Notes under the pieces: generated by a model
Databases searched by the model: none
Seen by the model: only the letters and a program-made list of their open reading frames with translations
What the model was told of the DNA's origin: nothing
Part shown: piece by piece, positions 28,384 to 38,100 of the stretch
Position numbering within the stretch: position 1 is the first letter of the stretch
Layout: the number at the start of each line of letters is the position of its first letter
Program-made: the position numbers and the translations under genes
DNA from: Gordonia shandongensis DSM 45094
GTDB lineage: Bacteria > Actinomycetota > Actinomycetes > Mycobacteriales > Mycobacteriaceae
Direction of reading: 5' to 3'
Assembly: GCF_000423025.1 (NCBI RefSeq)
Contig: NZ_AUHE01000010.1
Location: 1-64,000 of the forward strand
DNA: 64,000 bases

Positions 28384-29355
28384 ATGTCGTCGACGACGAA
28401 GAAGCTCGCCGGTGCCGTCGCCGGTCTGGCCGTGGTGATCCCACTGATCCTGCTGATGTTCATCGGTCCGGCGTCGCGTGGCGCGCCGCACGACCTGCCG
28501 ATCGGGGTCGCCGGACCCCAGCAGGCCGTCGACCGCGTCGCCGCCGAACTCGGCGAGCGGCAGCCGGGCGCCTTCGACGTCCGCGGTTTCCGCACCGCCG
28601 ACCACCTCGAGGAGGCCGTGCGCGACCGCGAGGTGTACGGGGGGTTCGTGTTCGGGCCGTCACCGCGGACGGTGATCGCGACGGGCGCGAGCCCGATCGT
28701 CGCGACGATGCTGACCCAGATCGGTGAGTCGATCGGGACGGCGCCCGCCGAACCGCGCCCGGTCGCCGATGTGGCGCCGCCCGCCCCCGACGATCCGCGC
28801 AGCACGGGATTCAACTCACTGGTGATCCCCGTGTTCATGGCTGGAATGGGTCTCGGGATCGTGGCCGTCCTGATCGGTCGACGTCGTCGGGTGATGGCGG
28901 CGGTGCTGCCGATCGGGGCGGCGGCGGTCGGGGCCACCGCGATCGGTCTGGTGATGGTGATGGGGGTCCTCGACGGCGGATTCTGGCCGATGTGGCTGGC
29001 GATGGCGGTGGGCATCTGGGCGATCGGTGCGGTGGTGGCCGGCGTGGTCTCGGTGATGGGGATGCCCGGCCTCGGCGTCGTGGCGCTCGTGCTGATGATC
29101 GTCGGTATGCCGCTCGCCGGCACGGCCGCACCCCCGGAGTTCCTCCCCTCGTTCTGGGCGACGGTCGGTCAGTCGCTCCCGCTGGGGGCCACCGGAACCG
29201 CGCTGCGCAGCGCAGCGTTCTTCGCGCCGTCGGGTCTGGTCGGCGCCGGTGCCGGCGTCGCCTTCGGCGTGCTCGTCGCGTGGCTCGTCGTCGGCTACGC
29301 GCTGATGGCGGTGCGGGCGCGAACCGAGCCCGCACCCGAGGAGGCCGTCAGGTGA
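28384..29355 (+). CDS. ABC-2/Pip-like integral membrane protein
   Basis: 323 aa. An N-terminal TM segment (about 8-26), a ~115-residue extracellular domain, then six hydrophobic helices (about 142-300). The layout, one TM, a soluble loop with a GVAGPQQAVDRV-type start, and a C-terminal membrane bundle, resembles YhgE/Pip and ABC-2 permease-like proteins. No ATPase lies beside it. ATG at 28384 has TGGAG upstream. Controlled, by position, by the divergent TetR; an export function is inference. Confidence 0.6.
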   Translation: MSSTTKKLAGAVAGLAVVIPLILLMFIGPASRGAPHDLPIGVAGPQQAVDRVAAELGERQPGAFDVRGFRTADHLEEAVRDREVYGGFVFGPSPRTVIATGASPIVATMLTQIGESIGTAPAEPRPVADVAPPAPDDPRSTGFNSLVIPVFMAGMGLGIVAVLIGRRRRVMAAVLPIGAAAVGATAIGLVMVMGVLDGGFWPMWLAMAVGIWAIGAVVAGVVSVMGMPGLGVVALVLMIVGMPLAGTAAPPEFLPSFWATVGQSLPLGATGTALRSAAFFAPSGLVGAGAGVAFGVLVAWLVVGYALMAVRARTEPAPEEAVR

Positions 29356-30091
29356 TGCGGGGGAGCGCCGCGGCCGCCGTGCCCGGGACATGGACGTCGG
29401 CGATCGCGGTGACCGCGGACGGGTCGGGATTCACCTCGACGATCGGCGTGCCGGCGTGCGCGGCGCGCTCGGGGAGCATCGCCGCCGGGTGCACCACGCC
29501 GCTCGTGCCGACGACGATCATGAGGTCGCAGGCGTCGACGGCGCGCTCGGCATCGGCCCACTGATCGCCGGGCAGCATCTCGCCGAACCACACCACGTCG
29601 GGTCGCAGGCTCGCGCCGCACAGCGGACAGGACGGCCTGGGCTCGGTGAGCATGTCGGTCGGGGATCCCCGACGTCCGCATCCCGAACACCGCGGTGTCG
29701 TCAGATCGCCGTGCAGGTGGCTGACGATCGTCGAGCCCGCGCGTTCATGCAGATCGTCGACGTTCTGGGTGACGATGTGAACGCCGCCGCCGACGGCCGC
29801 CCGGTTGCGGTGGAGATCGGCGAGGGCCCGGTGCCCGGCGTTGGGCGTCACCGTGCGCAGGCGGTCGGCCCTGTCGCGGTACCACCCCCAGACCAGGTCG
29901 GGATCGCGTGCCCAGCCCTCGGGCGTCGCCAGATCCTCGGGACTGTGCTCGGCCCACAGTCCGGTCAGCGCGTCGCGGAACGTCGGGATCCCGCTCTCCG
30001 CCGACATGCCGGCACCGGAGAACACGCAGATGTCACGGGCGTCGGCGATCAGGGCGGACGCGCGGGCGATCGTGTCGGAGTCGGCGCTCAC
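29348..30091 (-). CDS. cobB: NAD-dependent protein deacylase, SIR2 family (CobB/SIRT5-like)
   Basis: 247 aa. GAGMSAESGIPTFRD (NAD binding, 26-40), TQNVD (108-112), catalytic H127 in HGD, and zinc cysteines C135, C138, C155, C158 are all present. WGWYRDRADRLRT carries the YxxR pair (Y71, R74) that selects succinyl/malonyl-lysine in SIRT5-type enzymes, so desuccinylase activity is likely. GTG at 30091 overlaps the HIT stop by 4 bp. Its C-terminus converges on the membrane protein gene with 8 bp overlap. Confidence 0.9.
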   Translation of the reverse strand: MSADSDTIARASALIADARDICVFSGAGMSAESGIPTFRDALTGLWAEHSPEDLATPEGWARDPDLVWGWYRDRADRLRTVTPNAGHRALADLHRNRAAVGGGVHIVTQNVDDLHERAGSTIVSHLHGDLTTPRCSGCGRRGSPTDMLTEPRPSCPLCGASLRPDVVWFGEMLPGDQWADAERAVDACDLMIVVGTSGVVHPAAMLPERAAHAGTPIVEVNPDPSAVTAIADVHVPGTAAAALPRIT

Positions 30092-30513
30092 CGGTGTGCC
30101 TCCACTGCTGCGCGCAACTCCGCGGCGACCGAATCGAGGTCGCCGGACCGGCGGCTCAGCAGGCCCTTGACGAAGCTCACCCGGTCGCCGGTGCGTCGGG
30201 GAACCACATGCAGGTGGGAGTGGAAGACGGTTTGGAACGCGGCGCGACCGTCGTTCATCGCGAGGTTGACGCCGTCCGCGCCGAACCCGGGACTCGACAT
30301 GGCGCCGGCGATCCGCGCTCCGGCCGCGAACATGCGACCGCCGACCTCGGGGTCGAGGTCGGCCAGCCGCGACGAGTGACGTCGCGGGACGACGAGGGTG
30401 TGACCCCGAGTGACCGGCGAGCGGTCGAGGAAGGCGACGACATCGTCGTCGGCGTACACCACGTGGGCGGGGGACGTCCCCGCGACGATGGCGCAGAAGA
30501 TGCACTCGCTCAT
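30088..30513 (-). CDS. HIT family nucleotide hydrolase/transferase
   Basis: 141 aa. The histidine triad HSHLHV (H98, H100, H102) and N-terminal CIFCAIVAG with two cysteines are typical of HINT-type proteins that cleave nucleoside phosphoramidates or dinucleotides. ATG at 30513 is 7 bp after TAGGCT (leaderless). The stop overlaps the sirtuin start by 4 bp. Pairing suggests a shared link to NAD- or AMP-containing by-products, which is inference. Confidence 0.88.
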   Translation of the reverse strand: MSECIFCAIVAGTSPAHVVYADDDVVAFLDRSPVTRGHTLVVPRRHSSRLADLDPEVGGRMFAAGARIAGAMSSPGFGADGVNLAMNDGRAAFQTVFHSHLHVVPRRTGDRVSFVKGLLSRRSGDLDSVAAELRAAVEAHR

Positions 30514-30520
30514 GGCGTCG

Positions 30521-30526
30521 AGCCTA
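30521..30526 (-). promoter_or_regulatory. -10 element for the HIT-sirtuin operon
   Basis: TAGGCT on the minus strand ends 7 bp before the ATG at 30513; leaderless transcript predicted. Confidence 0.5.
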
Positions 30527-30542
30527 TCGGGAGAGCGGATGC

Positions 30543-30576
30543 GGCGGCCCGCGTCCGATCTCGGACGCGGGCCGCC
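30543..30576 (-). terminator. Strong hairpin terminator after the DUF4189 gene
   Basis: 16-bp perfect arms (30543-30558 and 30561-30576) around a 2-base centre, about 85% GC. It lies 18 bp after the DUF4189 stop (minus strand) and 30 bp upstream of the HIT start, so it insulates the two transcripts. No T-tract. Confidence 0.75.
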
Positions 30577-30593
30577 GGACGGTGTGGGACGGA

Positions 30594-30983
30594 TCAGGAG
30601 TGACCCGACGTGCACAGCCAGTCGTAGACGTAGCCGCCCTCGGAGTAGTAGATGGCGTTCGCCTGGGCGGTGTAGAGGTCGGCGGCCGCTCCGTAACCCC
30701 AGTAGCTGGTGCCCTTCGCGATGGCGCCGCAGCCGTTGGTCATCCGGGTGACCACCCGGCAGTCGGTGTAGCCGCAGGCGCCGTTGGCGGCACGGTTGGC
30801 GCTGACCGCGTCGGGGTAGTCCCAGGCGCGCCCGGTGGCGCCCGTGGACGGTGACAGGGACAGGGCTCCGTAGTAGTTCACGGCGGCGGCCGGTGCCGGG
30901 TCGACGGTGGCGGACACGGTCAGTCCGGCGCCGACTCCGGCGACCACCATCGTGACGGCGGCCAGACGTTGACGAATTCTCAT
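30594..30983 (-). CDS. Secreted DUF4189-like protein
   Basis: 129 aa. A signal peptide (about 1-34: RIRQRLAAVTMVVAGVGAGL then APAAAV) is followed by a small domain with YYGALSLSPSTG, NGACGYTDCRVV, NGCGAIAKG and GYGAAADLYTAQANAI; the cysteines probably form disulphides. These are DUF4189 hallmarks. Function unknown; the domain occurs in secreted proteins of mycobacteria and relatives. ATG at 30983 with AGAGAG upstream. Confidence 0.8.
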   Translation of the reverse strand: MRIRQRLAAVTMVVAGVGAGLTVSATVDPAPAAAVNYYGALSLSPSTGATGRAWDYPDAVSANRAANGACGYTDCRVVTRMTNGCGAIAKGTSYWGYGAAADLYTAQANAIYYSEGGYVYDWLCTSGHS

Positions 30984-31013
30984 GACGTTCTCTCTTCGTG
31001 GGGGTCGGCTGCG

Positions 31014-31805
31014 TCAGGCTGCCGGTTCGCGGGTGGGCTGGCTGGGATCGGTCGACGTGGGCTTCTTGCTCGGTCTCTTGACGTCCTTCGGCTTGGAGAC
31101 CTCGACCTTCTTGTCGAAATCGGAGAGCGTGACGGTGAGCGACGCGTCCTTTGCCGGGGCGGCCTCGACGCGCAGGACGTGGTTGCTGCCGTCCTTGGCG
31201 ACCCAGACGGTCACCGGGATCTCCTCGTCGATGCCCTTGGCCTTCTCGGAGAGGCCGGTCAGCCCCGACAGGTCGGCTGCGGCGACCGTTCCGGTGATCT
31301 TGGTGGCCTCGGTGCCGTCGACGGCCTCGGTGCCGTCCTCGGCGGCGCCGTCGATGCTCCGCAGCACCGCGGGCACGCCCTTCTCGTCGTCGAGGACCTT
31401 GGAGACGTCGTAGATGGATCGTCCGTCGCCGTAGTCGATGTAGCCCTGGTCGTCGATGTCGGCGTACATGCGGCCGTCCACGTACACGAACGGCGCCTTC
31501 GTCGACTTCTGGCCCATGGTGAGCGTCGCGGTGCCTTCGCCGACGATCTCGGGTTTGGTCTGGACGTCGGCCTCGACCGAGGACGCGTTGAGGCTCTGGA
31601 GTTTGCCGTCGACCGTGATCTGCAGGTGGGCGCCGGTGAGGGCGGCGGTGGCGTCGGCGGCCGCGTTGAGGGTCGACGCTGCGCCGGGGTCGGACGAGGC
31701 GGGGGCGTCGCCGTCGGCGTCGCTGTCGGAGCAGCCGGTGAGCGCGACGGACCCGGCGACCGCGAGTGCTGCGGCGAGGGCCGCGAATCTCTTCGAACGT
31801 TTCAT
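31014..31805 (-). CDS. LppX/LprAFG-family lipoprotein
   Basis: 263 aa. A lipoprotein signal ends in lipobox VALTGC (C25). The mature domain contains AAADATAALTGAHLQITVDG, VYVDGRMYADIDD and PVTVWVAKDGSNHVLRVEAA, as in the LprG/LprA/LppX fold that carries lipids across the periplasm. The C-terminus is Lys/Pro-rich. ATG at 31805 with GGAGG about 10 bp upstream. Divergent from fas across a 366-bp regulatory region. Confidence 0.85.
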   Translation of the reverse strand: MKRSKRFAALAAALAVAGSVALTGCSDSDADGDAPASSDPGAASTLNAAADATAALTGAHLQITVDGKLQSLNASSVEADVQTKPEIVGEGTATLTMGQKSTKAPFVYVDGRMYADIDDQGYIDYGDGRSIYDVSKVLDDEKGVPAVLRSIDGAAEDGTEAVDGTEATKITGTVAAADLSGLTGLSEKAKGIDEEIPVTVWVAKDGSNHVLRVEAAPAKDASLTVTLSDFDKKVEVSKPKDVKRPSKKPTSTDPSQPTREPAA

Positions 31806-31982
31806 CGGCGATGTGCCTCCTGTGTCTGTGGAAGCGACCGCGGTGGCCGTCGGCGCCGGGCGGCGTCGGCGGGGTCCGGGTGGACCGTCGCATCGGTATG
31901 GAAACGGACAGTACAGGCACGGGTCGGTGGTGGCGGCGTCTTGTCGGTCACGTGGATGAGGTGGCGAAACACGGAGTGTCGA

Positions 31983-31998
31983 TGTGACGACTGTCACG
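31983..31998. promoter_or_regulatory. CRP/GlxR-like site between the lipoprotein gene and fas
   Basis: TGTGACGACTGTCACG matches the TGTGA-N6-TCACA consensus of mycobacterial CRP at 9 of 10 fixed positions. It lies about 175 bp upstream of the fas start and the same distance from the lipoprotein start. Confidence 0.45.
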
Positions 31999-32029
31999 AA
32001 GATTTCCTCCCGTGCAGGTCTATTCGGTT

Positions 32030-32059
32030 ACCCGCGGGTCTACCAGCGGGTATACCCGC
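32030..32059. promoter_or_regulatory. Twin palindromes upstream of fas
   Basis: ACCCGCGGGT (32030-32039) and GCGGGTATACCCGC (32046-32059) are perfect palindromes built from the same ACCCGC/GCGGGT half-site, centres 18 bp apart. Candidate operators for a fatty-acid synthesis regulator such as FasR; the FasR site itself was not checked. Confidence 0.5.
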
Positions 32060-32070
32060 CGGTCGGGAGC

Positions 32071-32094
32071 AAACATGAGGGAAACCTCATGTTT
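32071..32094 (+). promoter_or_regulatory. 10-bp hairpin with GAAA tetraloop in the fas leader
   Basis: AAACATGAGG (32071-32080) and CCTCATGTTT (32085-32094) pair perfectly around GAAA, a stable GNRA-type loop. It lies about 80 nt before the fas GTG, probably within the mRNA leader. It could act as an operator in DNA or as an RNA structure. No T-run follows, so it is not a simple terminator. Confidence 0.5.
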
Positions 32095-32171
32095 GTGTGC
32101 CACCATGGCGACATTCCGACGACCAGAGCGTCCGACCAGCGTGTCCCGCACCCCACTCGACAGGAGAGCCT

Positions 32172-35100
32172 GTGACCCTCGACCAGTACCGCCCCGGAGC
32201 CCACACCGACCGCACCGATCCCGGCAGCCTTCTCGACCGACTGATCGCCGGTGAGAGCTACGCGATCTGCTTCGGCGGACAGGGCGGGGCGTGGCTGCCG
32301 ACGCTCACCGAACTCGTCGCCGACGCCGACCTCGGGCAGACGATCGCCGGAATCGTCGCCACCGCGCAGGAGACCCTCGAACCGGTGACGGAGCAGCTCG
32401 CCGCCGCGGGCGCCGACCGATTCGACCCCCTCACCTGGGTCCGCGCACACGCCGACGACCGTCCGGTGCCGTCCGAGGGCGAGCTCACCGACGCCGTCCT
32501 CTCGCTGCCGGGCATCCTGCTGACCCAGATCGCGGCCGTGGCGAACCTCGGCAAGCAGGGGCTCGACACGGCGGTGCTGCCGCCCAGCGCCGTCATCGGC
32601 CACTCGCAGGGACTGCTGGCCGGTGAGGCGGTCACGGCCGACGGCCAGCTCCCCGAAGTGCCCGACGCCGACCTCCTCGCGGTCGCCCAGCTGATCGGCG
32701 CGGCCGCGACCGTGGTGAGCCGCCGCCGCGGCATCCTCGCCGCAGGCGGTGCGGCACCGATGACCGCGTTCTCCGGGGCGCGAGTGGAGCGGATCCGCGA
32801 GGCTCTCGACGACTACGTCTCCGGCCGTCCCGCCGACACCGTCGGTCTGCCGACCGTCGCGATCGTCAACTCGCGACGGTCCGCGGTGATCGCCGGGTCG
32901 CCCCGGGAACTGGCCGGCTTCGCGGCGCACTGCGATCTGCGCGCCGCGGACGAGGCCGACGCACGTACTCGGAAGATCACCGGCGGCACACCGTTCGCAC
33001 CGGTGTACGAGGACCTCGCCGTCACCGTGCCGTTCCACCACCCCGATCTGGCTCCCGCCGTCGACCTCGTGGAGCAGTGGGCACAGCTCTGCGGGCTCGA
33101 CACCGAGTTCGCCCGCCGCATCGCCGCCGCCGTCCTCGTCGACCCCGTCGACTGGGTCGAACTCGTCGGCGACGTCGTCGACTCCGGTGCGCGGTGGCTC
33201 ATCGACTTCGGGCCGTCCGATCTCGCGTCACGGCTCTCGGCTCCGACGCTGCGCGGTCAGGGGGTCGGCGTCGTCGCGGCCGCCACCCGCGGCGGACAGC
33301 GCAATCTCTTCGTTCCCGGCAGCGCGCCAGAAGTGTCGCGCCGGTGGTCGGTGTTCGCGCCGCGCCTGGTCCGTCTGCCCGACGGCCGCACGGTGGTCGA
33401 CACCGCGTTCACCAGGCTCACCGGACGGTCGCCGATCCTGCTGGCGGGCATGACGCCGACGACCGTCGACCCCGCCATCGTTGCGGCGGCTGCGAATGCC
33501 GGGCACTGGGCCGAGCTCGCCGGCGGCGGTCAGGTCACCGAGGAGATCTTCGAGGCGACCGTCGAGCGGTTGACCGATCTGCTCGACGACGGTCGGCAGG
33601 TGCAGTTCAACTCCCTGTTCCTCGACCCCTACCTGTGGAAGCTGCAGCTCGGCGGCAAGAAGCTGGTGCAGCGGGCGCGGGCGAACGGGGCCCCCTTCGA
33701 CGGGGTCATCGTCACCGCGGGCATCCCCGAACTCGAGGAGGCCGTCGCACTCGTCGACGAGTTCGTCGAGGCCGGCCTGCATCACGTGGCATTCAAACCG
33801 GGCACCGTGGACCAGATCCGACAGGTCGTGCGCATCGCCCTCCAGGTTCCGCACGTTCCGCTGATCGTCCAGGTGGAGGGGGGCCGCGCGGGCGGCCACC
33901 ACTCATGGGAGGACCTCGACGATCTGCTGCTGGCCACGTACGCGGAGCTCCGCGACCGCCCCAACGTGGTCCTGTGCGTCGGCGGCGGGATCGGGACGCC
34001 CGAGCGGGCCGCCGACTACCTGACGGGACGCTGGTCGACCGCGCACGGATACCCGGCGATGCCGCTCGACGGCGTCCTCGTGGGGACGGCCGCGATGGCG
34101 ACGCGTGAGGCGACCACGGCGCCCGAGGTGAAGCGACTCCTCGTCGAGACTCAGGGGTGTGAGACGTGGATCGGTGCGGGCCGCTCGGAGGCGGGCATGG
34201 CGTCGGGGCGCAGTCAGCTCGGCGCCGACATCCATGAGATCGACAACTCGGCGTCGCGGTGCGGACGGCTGCTCGACGAGGTCGCCGGCGACGCCGCAGC
34301 CGTCGCCGACCGCCGCGACGAGATCATCGCGGCACTCGCGTCGACGGCCAAACCATACTTCGGCGACGTCGCGACCATGACCTACCGCGACTGGCTGACG
34401 CGGTACGCGGACCTCGCCGTCGGCGTCGACGGCGACCACCCCTGGGCCGACATCACCTGGGAGCGGCGCTTCGTCGACATGCTCCGGCGCACCGAGGCCC
34501 GGATGTCCGACCTCGACTCGGGGCGGTTCCCCTCCGCATTCGGCGACCGGATCGCCGAACCGCATGCGGCGATCGCCGCGCTGGCGCGGACGCACCCCGC
34601 CGTCGACGTGGACGTCCTGCATCCCGCCGACGTCGCCTTCTTCCTGGAGCTGTGCCGCACGCCGGGCAAGCCGGTGAACTTCGTCCCCGTCATCGACAAG
34701 GACGTCCGCCGCTGGTACCGCAGCGACTCGCTGTGGCAGGCGCACGATGCGCGCTACTCCGCCGACGAGGTGTGCATCATCCCGGGCACCGTGTCCGTCG
34801 CCGGCATCACCGAGGCCGACGAGCCCGTCGGCGCGCTGCTCGACCGTTTCGAGGCGCGGGTCGGCGCCGATCTCGCCGAGACCGGCGAACACGTCTGGCC
34901 GGTGCGGTCGCGCCGCAGCGCGGGGCTCGCGGACCGTGCCGACGCCCTGGCGGTGCTCATCGAGGCGGACGACGTGCACTGGGCCGGGCGGCAGGCCCGC
35001 AATCCGATCGCGCTGCTCGGCGACCGTGACCGTTGGCAGATCTTCGACGGTGTCTACGCCGAACATGCGGTGACCGGCGCGTTCCTCGCACAGATTCCCG

Positions 35101-38100
35101 ACGACGCCGTCGAGGGACCGGTCGACGGGGTGCGGATGGATCTGGCGGTGCCGGTCGCGGGGAGCATCCTGCGGATCCCGTTCACCGTCGACGCGGGCGT
35201 CGTCGACGGCGGCAGTCCGCGCGTGTCCGTCGACCACGCGGCCGGCGCGATGACGGATCTGCTGGCTGTCGCGGCGGGCGGATCCCTGCTGGACGCCGCG
35301 TCCGGTGAGGTCACCGCGACCGTCCGGTGGAACGCCGACTCGATCGCCGACCACTCCGGGGTCACCGCATCCGGACTGCCCGGTTCGCTGGCTCCGACGA
35401 CGCCGACGTCGCCCAACGGCTTCGCCGTCCCCGACACCCTGGTGGCGGCGTGCTGGCCGAGTGTGTTCAGCGTGCTCGGCGCCGCACGGACCGCCGACGG
35501 TATGCCCGTCGTCGAGGGGTTGCTCGACCTCGTCCATCTCGACCACGCCGTGGAGGTGCTCGGCGAGATCCCCGTCGACGACACCGACCTCACGGTGACC
35601 GCGCGGGTCATCGACGTGCAGGACACGGCCGTGGGCCGCGTCGTCGAGGTGCGCGTCGGCATCGCCGACGTGGCCGAGCTGCGGGAGCGGTTCGCGATCC
35701 GCGGCCGCACCGGCGCAGCGCCTCTCGCCGACCCGGTGCGGGCGGGTGGGGCTCCGCGCGACGAGCGCGCCGGCACCCGGCGTCATCTGCGGTCGGTGAC
35801 GCTCACCGCCCCGCAGCGCATGAACGGATTCGCCGGCGTCTCCGGCGATCGCAATCCGATCCACACAGATGCCATCGCGGCACGCCTGGCCGGTCTCGGC
35901 GAGCCGATCGTCCACGGGATGTGGCTCTCGGCGGCCGCACAGCAGGTCGTCGTCGCGGCCGACCGCGACGAGCCGGTGCCCGCCCCGCGAGCGATCCTCG
36001 GGTGGACCGCGCGCTACCTGGGCATGGTCCGACTCGGCGACGCCGTCGACATCCGGGTCGATCGCGTCGGACTCGACGCCGGCCGCGAGACCGTGGAACT
36101 GACCGCCAGCGTCGACGGTGAGCTGGTGATGGCGGCGTCCGCACTGCTCGACGCTCCGCGGACCGTGTACGCATTCCCGGGTCAGGGGATCCAGTACCGC
36201 GGCATGGGTCTGGACGCGCGGTCGCGGTCGGCGGCCGCACGCGAGGTCTGGGACCGCGCCGACCGCCATACCCGCGACGCGCTGGGCTTCTCGATCCTCG
36301 CCGTGGTCCGTGACAATCCGACCACTCTCGTCGCTCGCGGCGAGACGTATCACCACCCGGACGGCGTCCTCTTCCTCACTCAGTTCACGCAGGTGGCGAT
36401 GGCGACGCTCGGCGTCGCGCAGATCGCGGAGCTGCGGGAGGCGGGTGCATTCGTCGAGGGCGCGATCACGTGCGGGCACTCGGTGGGCGAGTACAACGCC
36501 CTGGCCGCGTGCGCAGGCGTGCTCCCGCTCGAGGCCGTCCTGGACGTCGTGTTCCAGCGCGGCAGCGCCATGCACCACCTCGTGCCGCGTGACGAGAGGG
36601 GCCGCTCCCGCTATCGGATGGCCGCGATCCGGCCGAGCCAGTTCGGCCTCGCCGACGCCGATGTGGAGGCCTTCGTGGCCTCGGTGGGCGCGGACGCCGA
36701 CGAATATCTCGAAGTGGTGAACCTCAACCTGCTGGGGTCGCAGTACGCGATCGCGGGCACGGTGGAGGGACTGGCGGCCCTCGAGACGGAGATCGAACGC
36801 CGGGTCGCCGAGTTCGGGGGCAAACGCGCCTTCATCCTGGTGCCGGGCATCGACGTCCCGTTCCATTCGTCCGTGCTCCGTTCGGGTGTTCCGGAGTTCC
36901 GGGACCGCCTCGACGAGTTGCTGCCCGCCGACATCGATCCGGAGATCCTCGTCGACCGCTACGTGCCGAACCTGGTGCCGCGCATGTTCTCGCTCGATCG
37001 CGCGTTCGTCGCCGAGATCGCCGATCTCGTCCCGTCCGAGCCGCTGGACGCCGTCCTCGCCGACTGGGAGTCGTGGACCGCGCGCCCGTCGGCGCTCACG
37101 CGGGTGATCCTCATCGAGCTGCTCGCGTGGCAGTTCGCCAGTCCGGTCCGCTGGATCGAGACCCAGGATCTGCTGTTCACGCCGACCGAACGGGGCGGCG
37201 CCGGAGTGGAGCGGTTCGTCGAGGTGGGCGTCAAGAACGCGCCGACTCTCAGCGGTCTGGCCCGCAACACCCTCAAGCTGCCGGAGTACGCCGAGGCGGT
37301 CGCGCAGGTGTGCAACGTCGAGGCCGACGCCGCGGTCCTGTTGGCGCAGGACACGGCACCGGAGCCCGAAGACGAGGCGGTGGAGGGAGAACCGACCGCC
37401 GATGCGTCGACGACCGCCGCCGACGCACCTGCGGCGGCTCCCGCTCCCGCGGCTGCGCCCGCGGCCGCTGCCGGACCCCGCCCCGACGACATCGCGTTCG
37501 GTCCCGCCGACGCGGTCCGCGCCGTGATCGCACTGTGGACCAAGATGACGCCCGAACAGATCGGTCCGGCCGACACCATCGAGTCGTTGTGCGACGGCGT
37601 CTCGTCGCGACGGAACCAGCTGTTGCTCGACGTCGGCACCGAACTCGGTCTCGGCGCCATCGACGGTGCCGCCGAAGCCGATATGGCCGAGCTCGCCGCG
37701 ACGGTCGGCACGCTGGCGCGCGGCTACCGGCCGTTGGGCGCCGTGCTCTCCGATGCGGTCGGCGACCAGATCCGCAAGATCGCGGGACCGGTCGGTAAAC
37801 GCGCCTCGACCGTCACCGAGCGCGTCACCGGTGCGTGGGACCTCGGCGACGGCTGGGCCACCCACACGCTGGTCGCCCTCGCCCTCGGTTCGCGGGACGG
37901 AGTCAGCGTCCGCGGCGGCGACCTCGGAGATCTGCTGGAGGGCGCGATCGCCTCGGCTGCGGACCTCGATGCGGCGATCGACCGCGCGGTGCGAAGTGTC
38001 GGCCGTGCGCGCGGGATCAGCGTGGAGCTGCCGGCCGCGGCGACGTCCGCGGGCGCGACGGTCGACGCCGCGGCGCTCGGTGAGTTCGCCGACCGGATCA

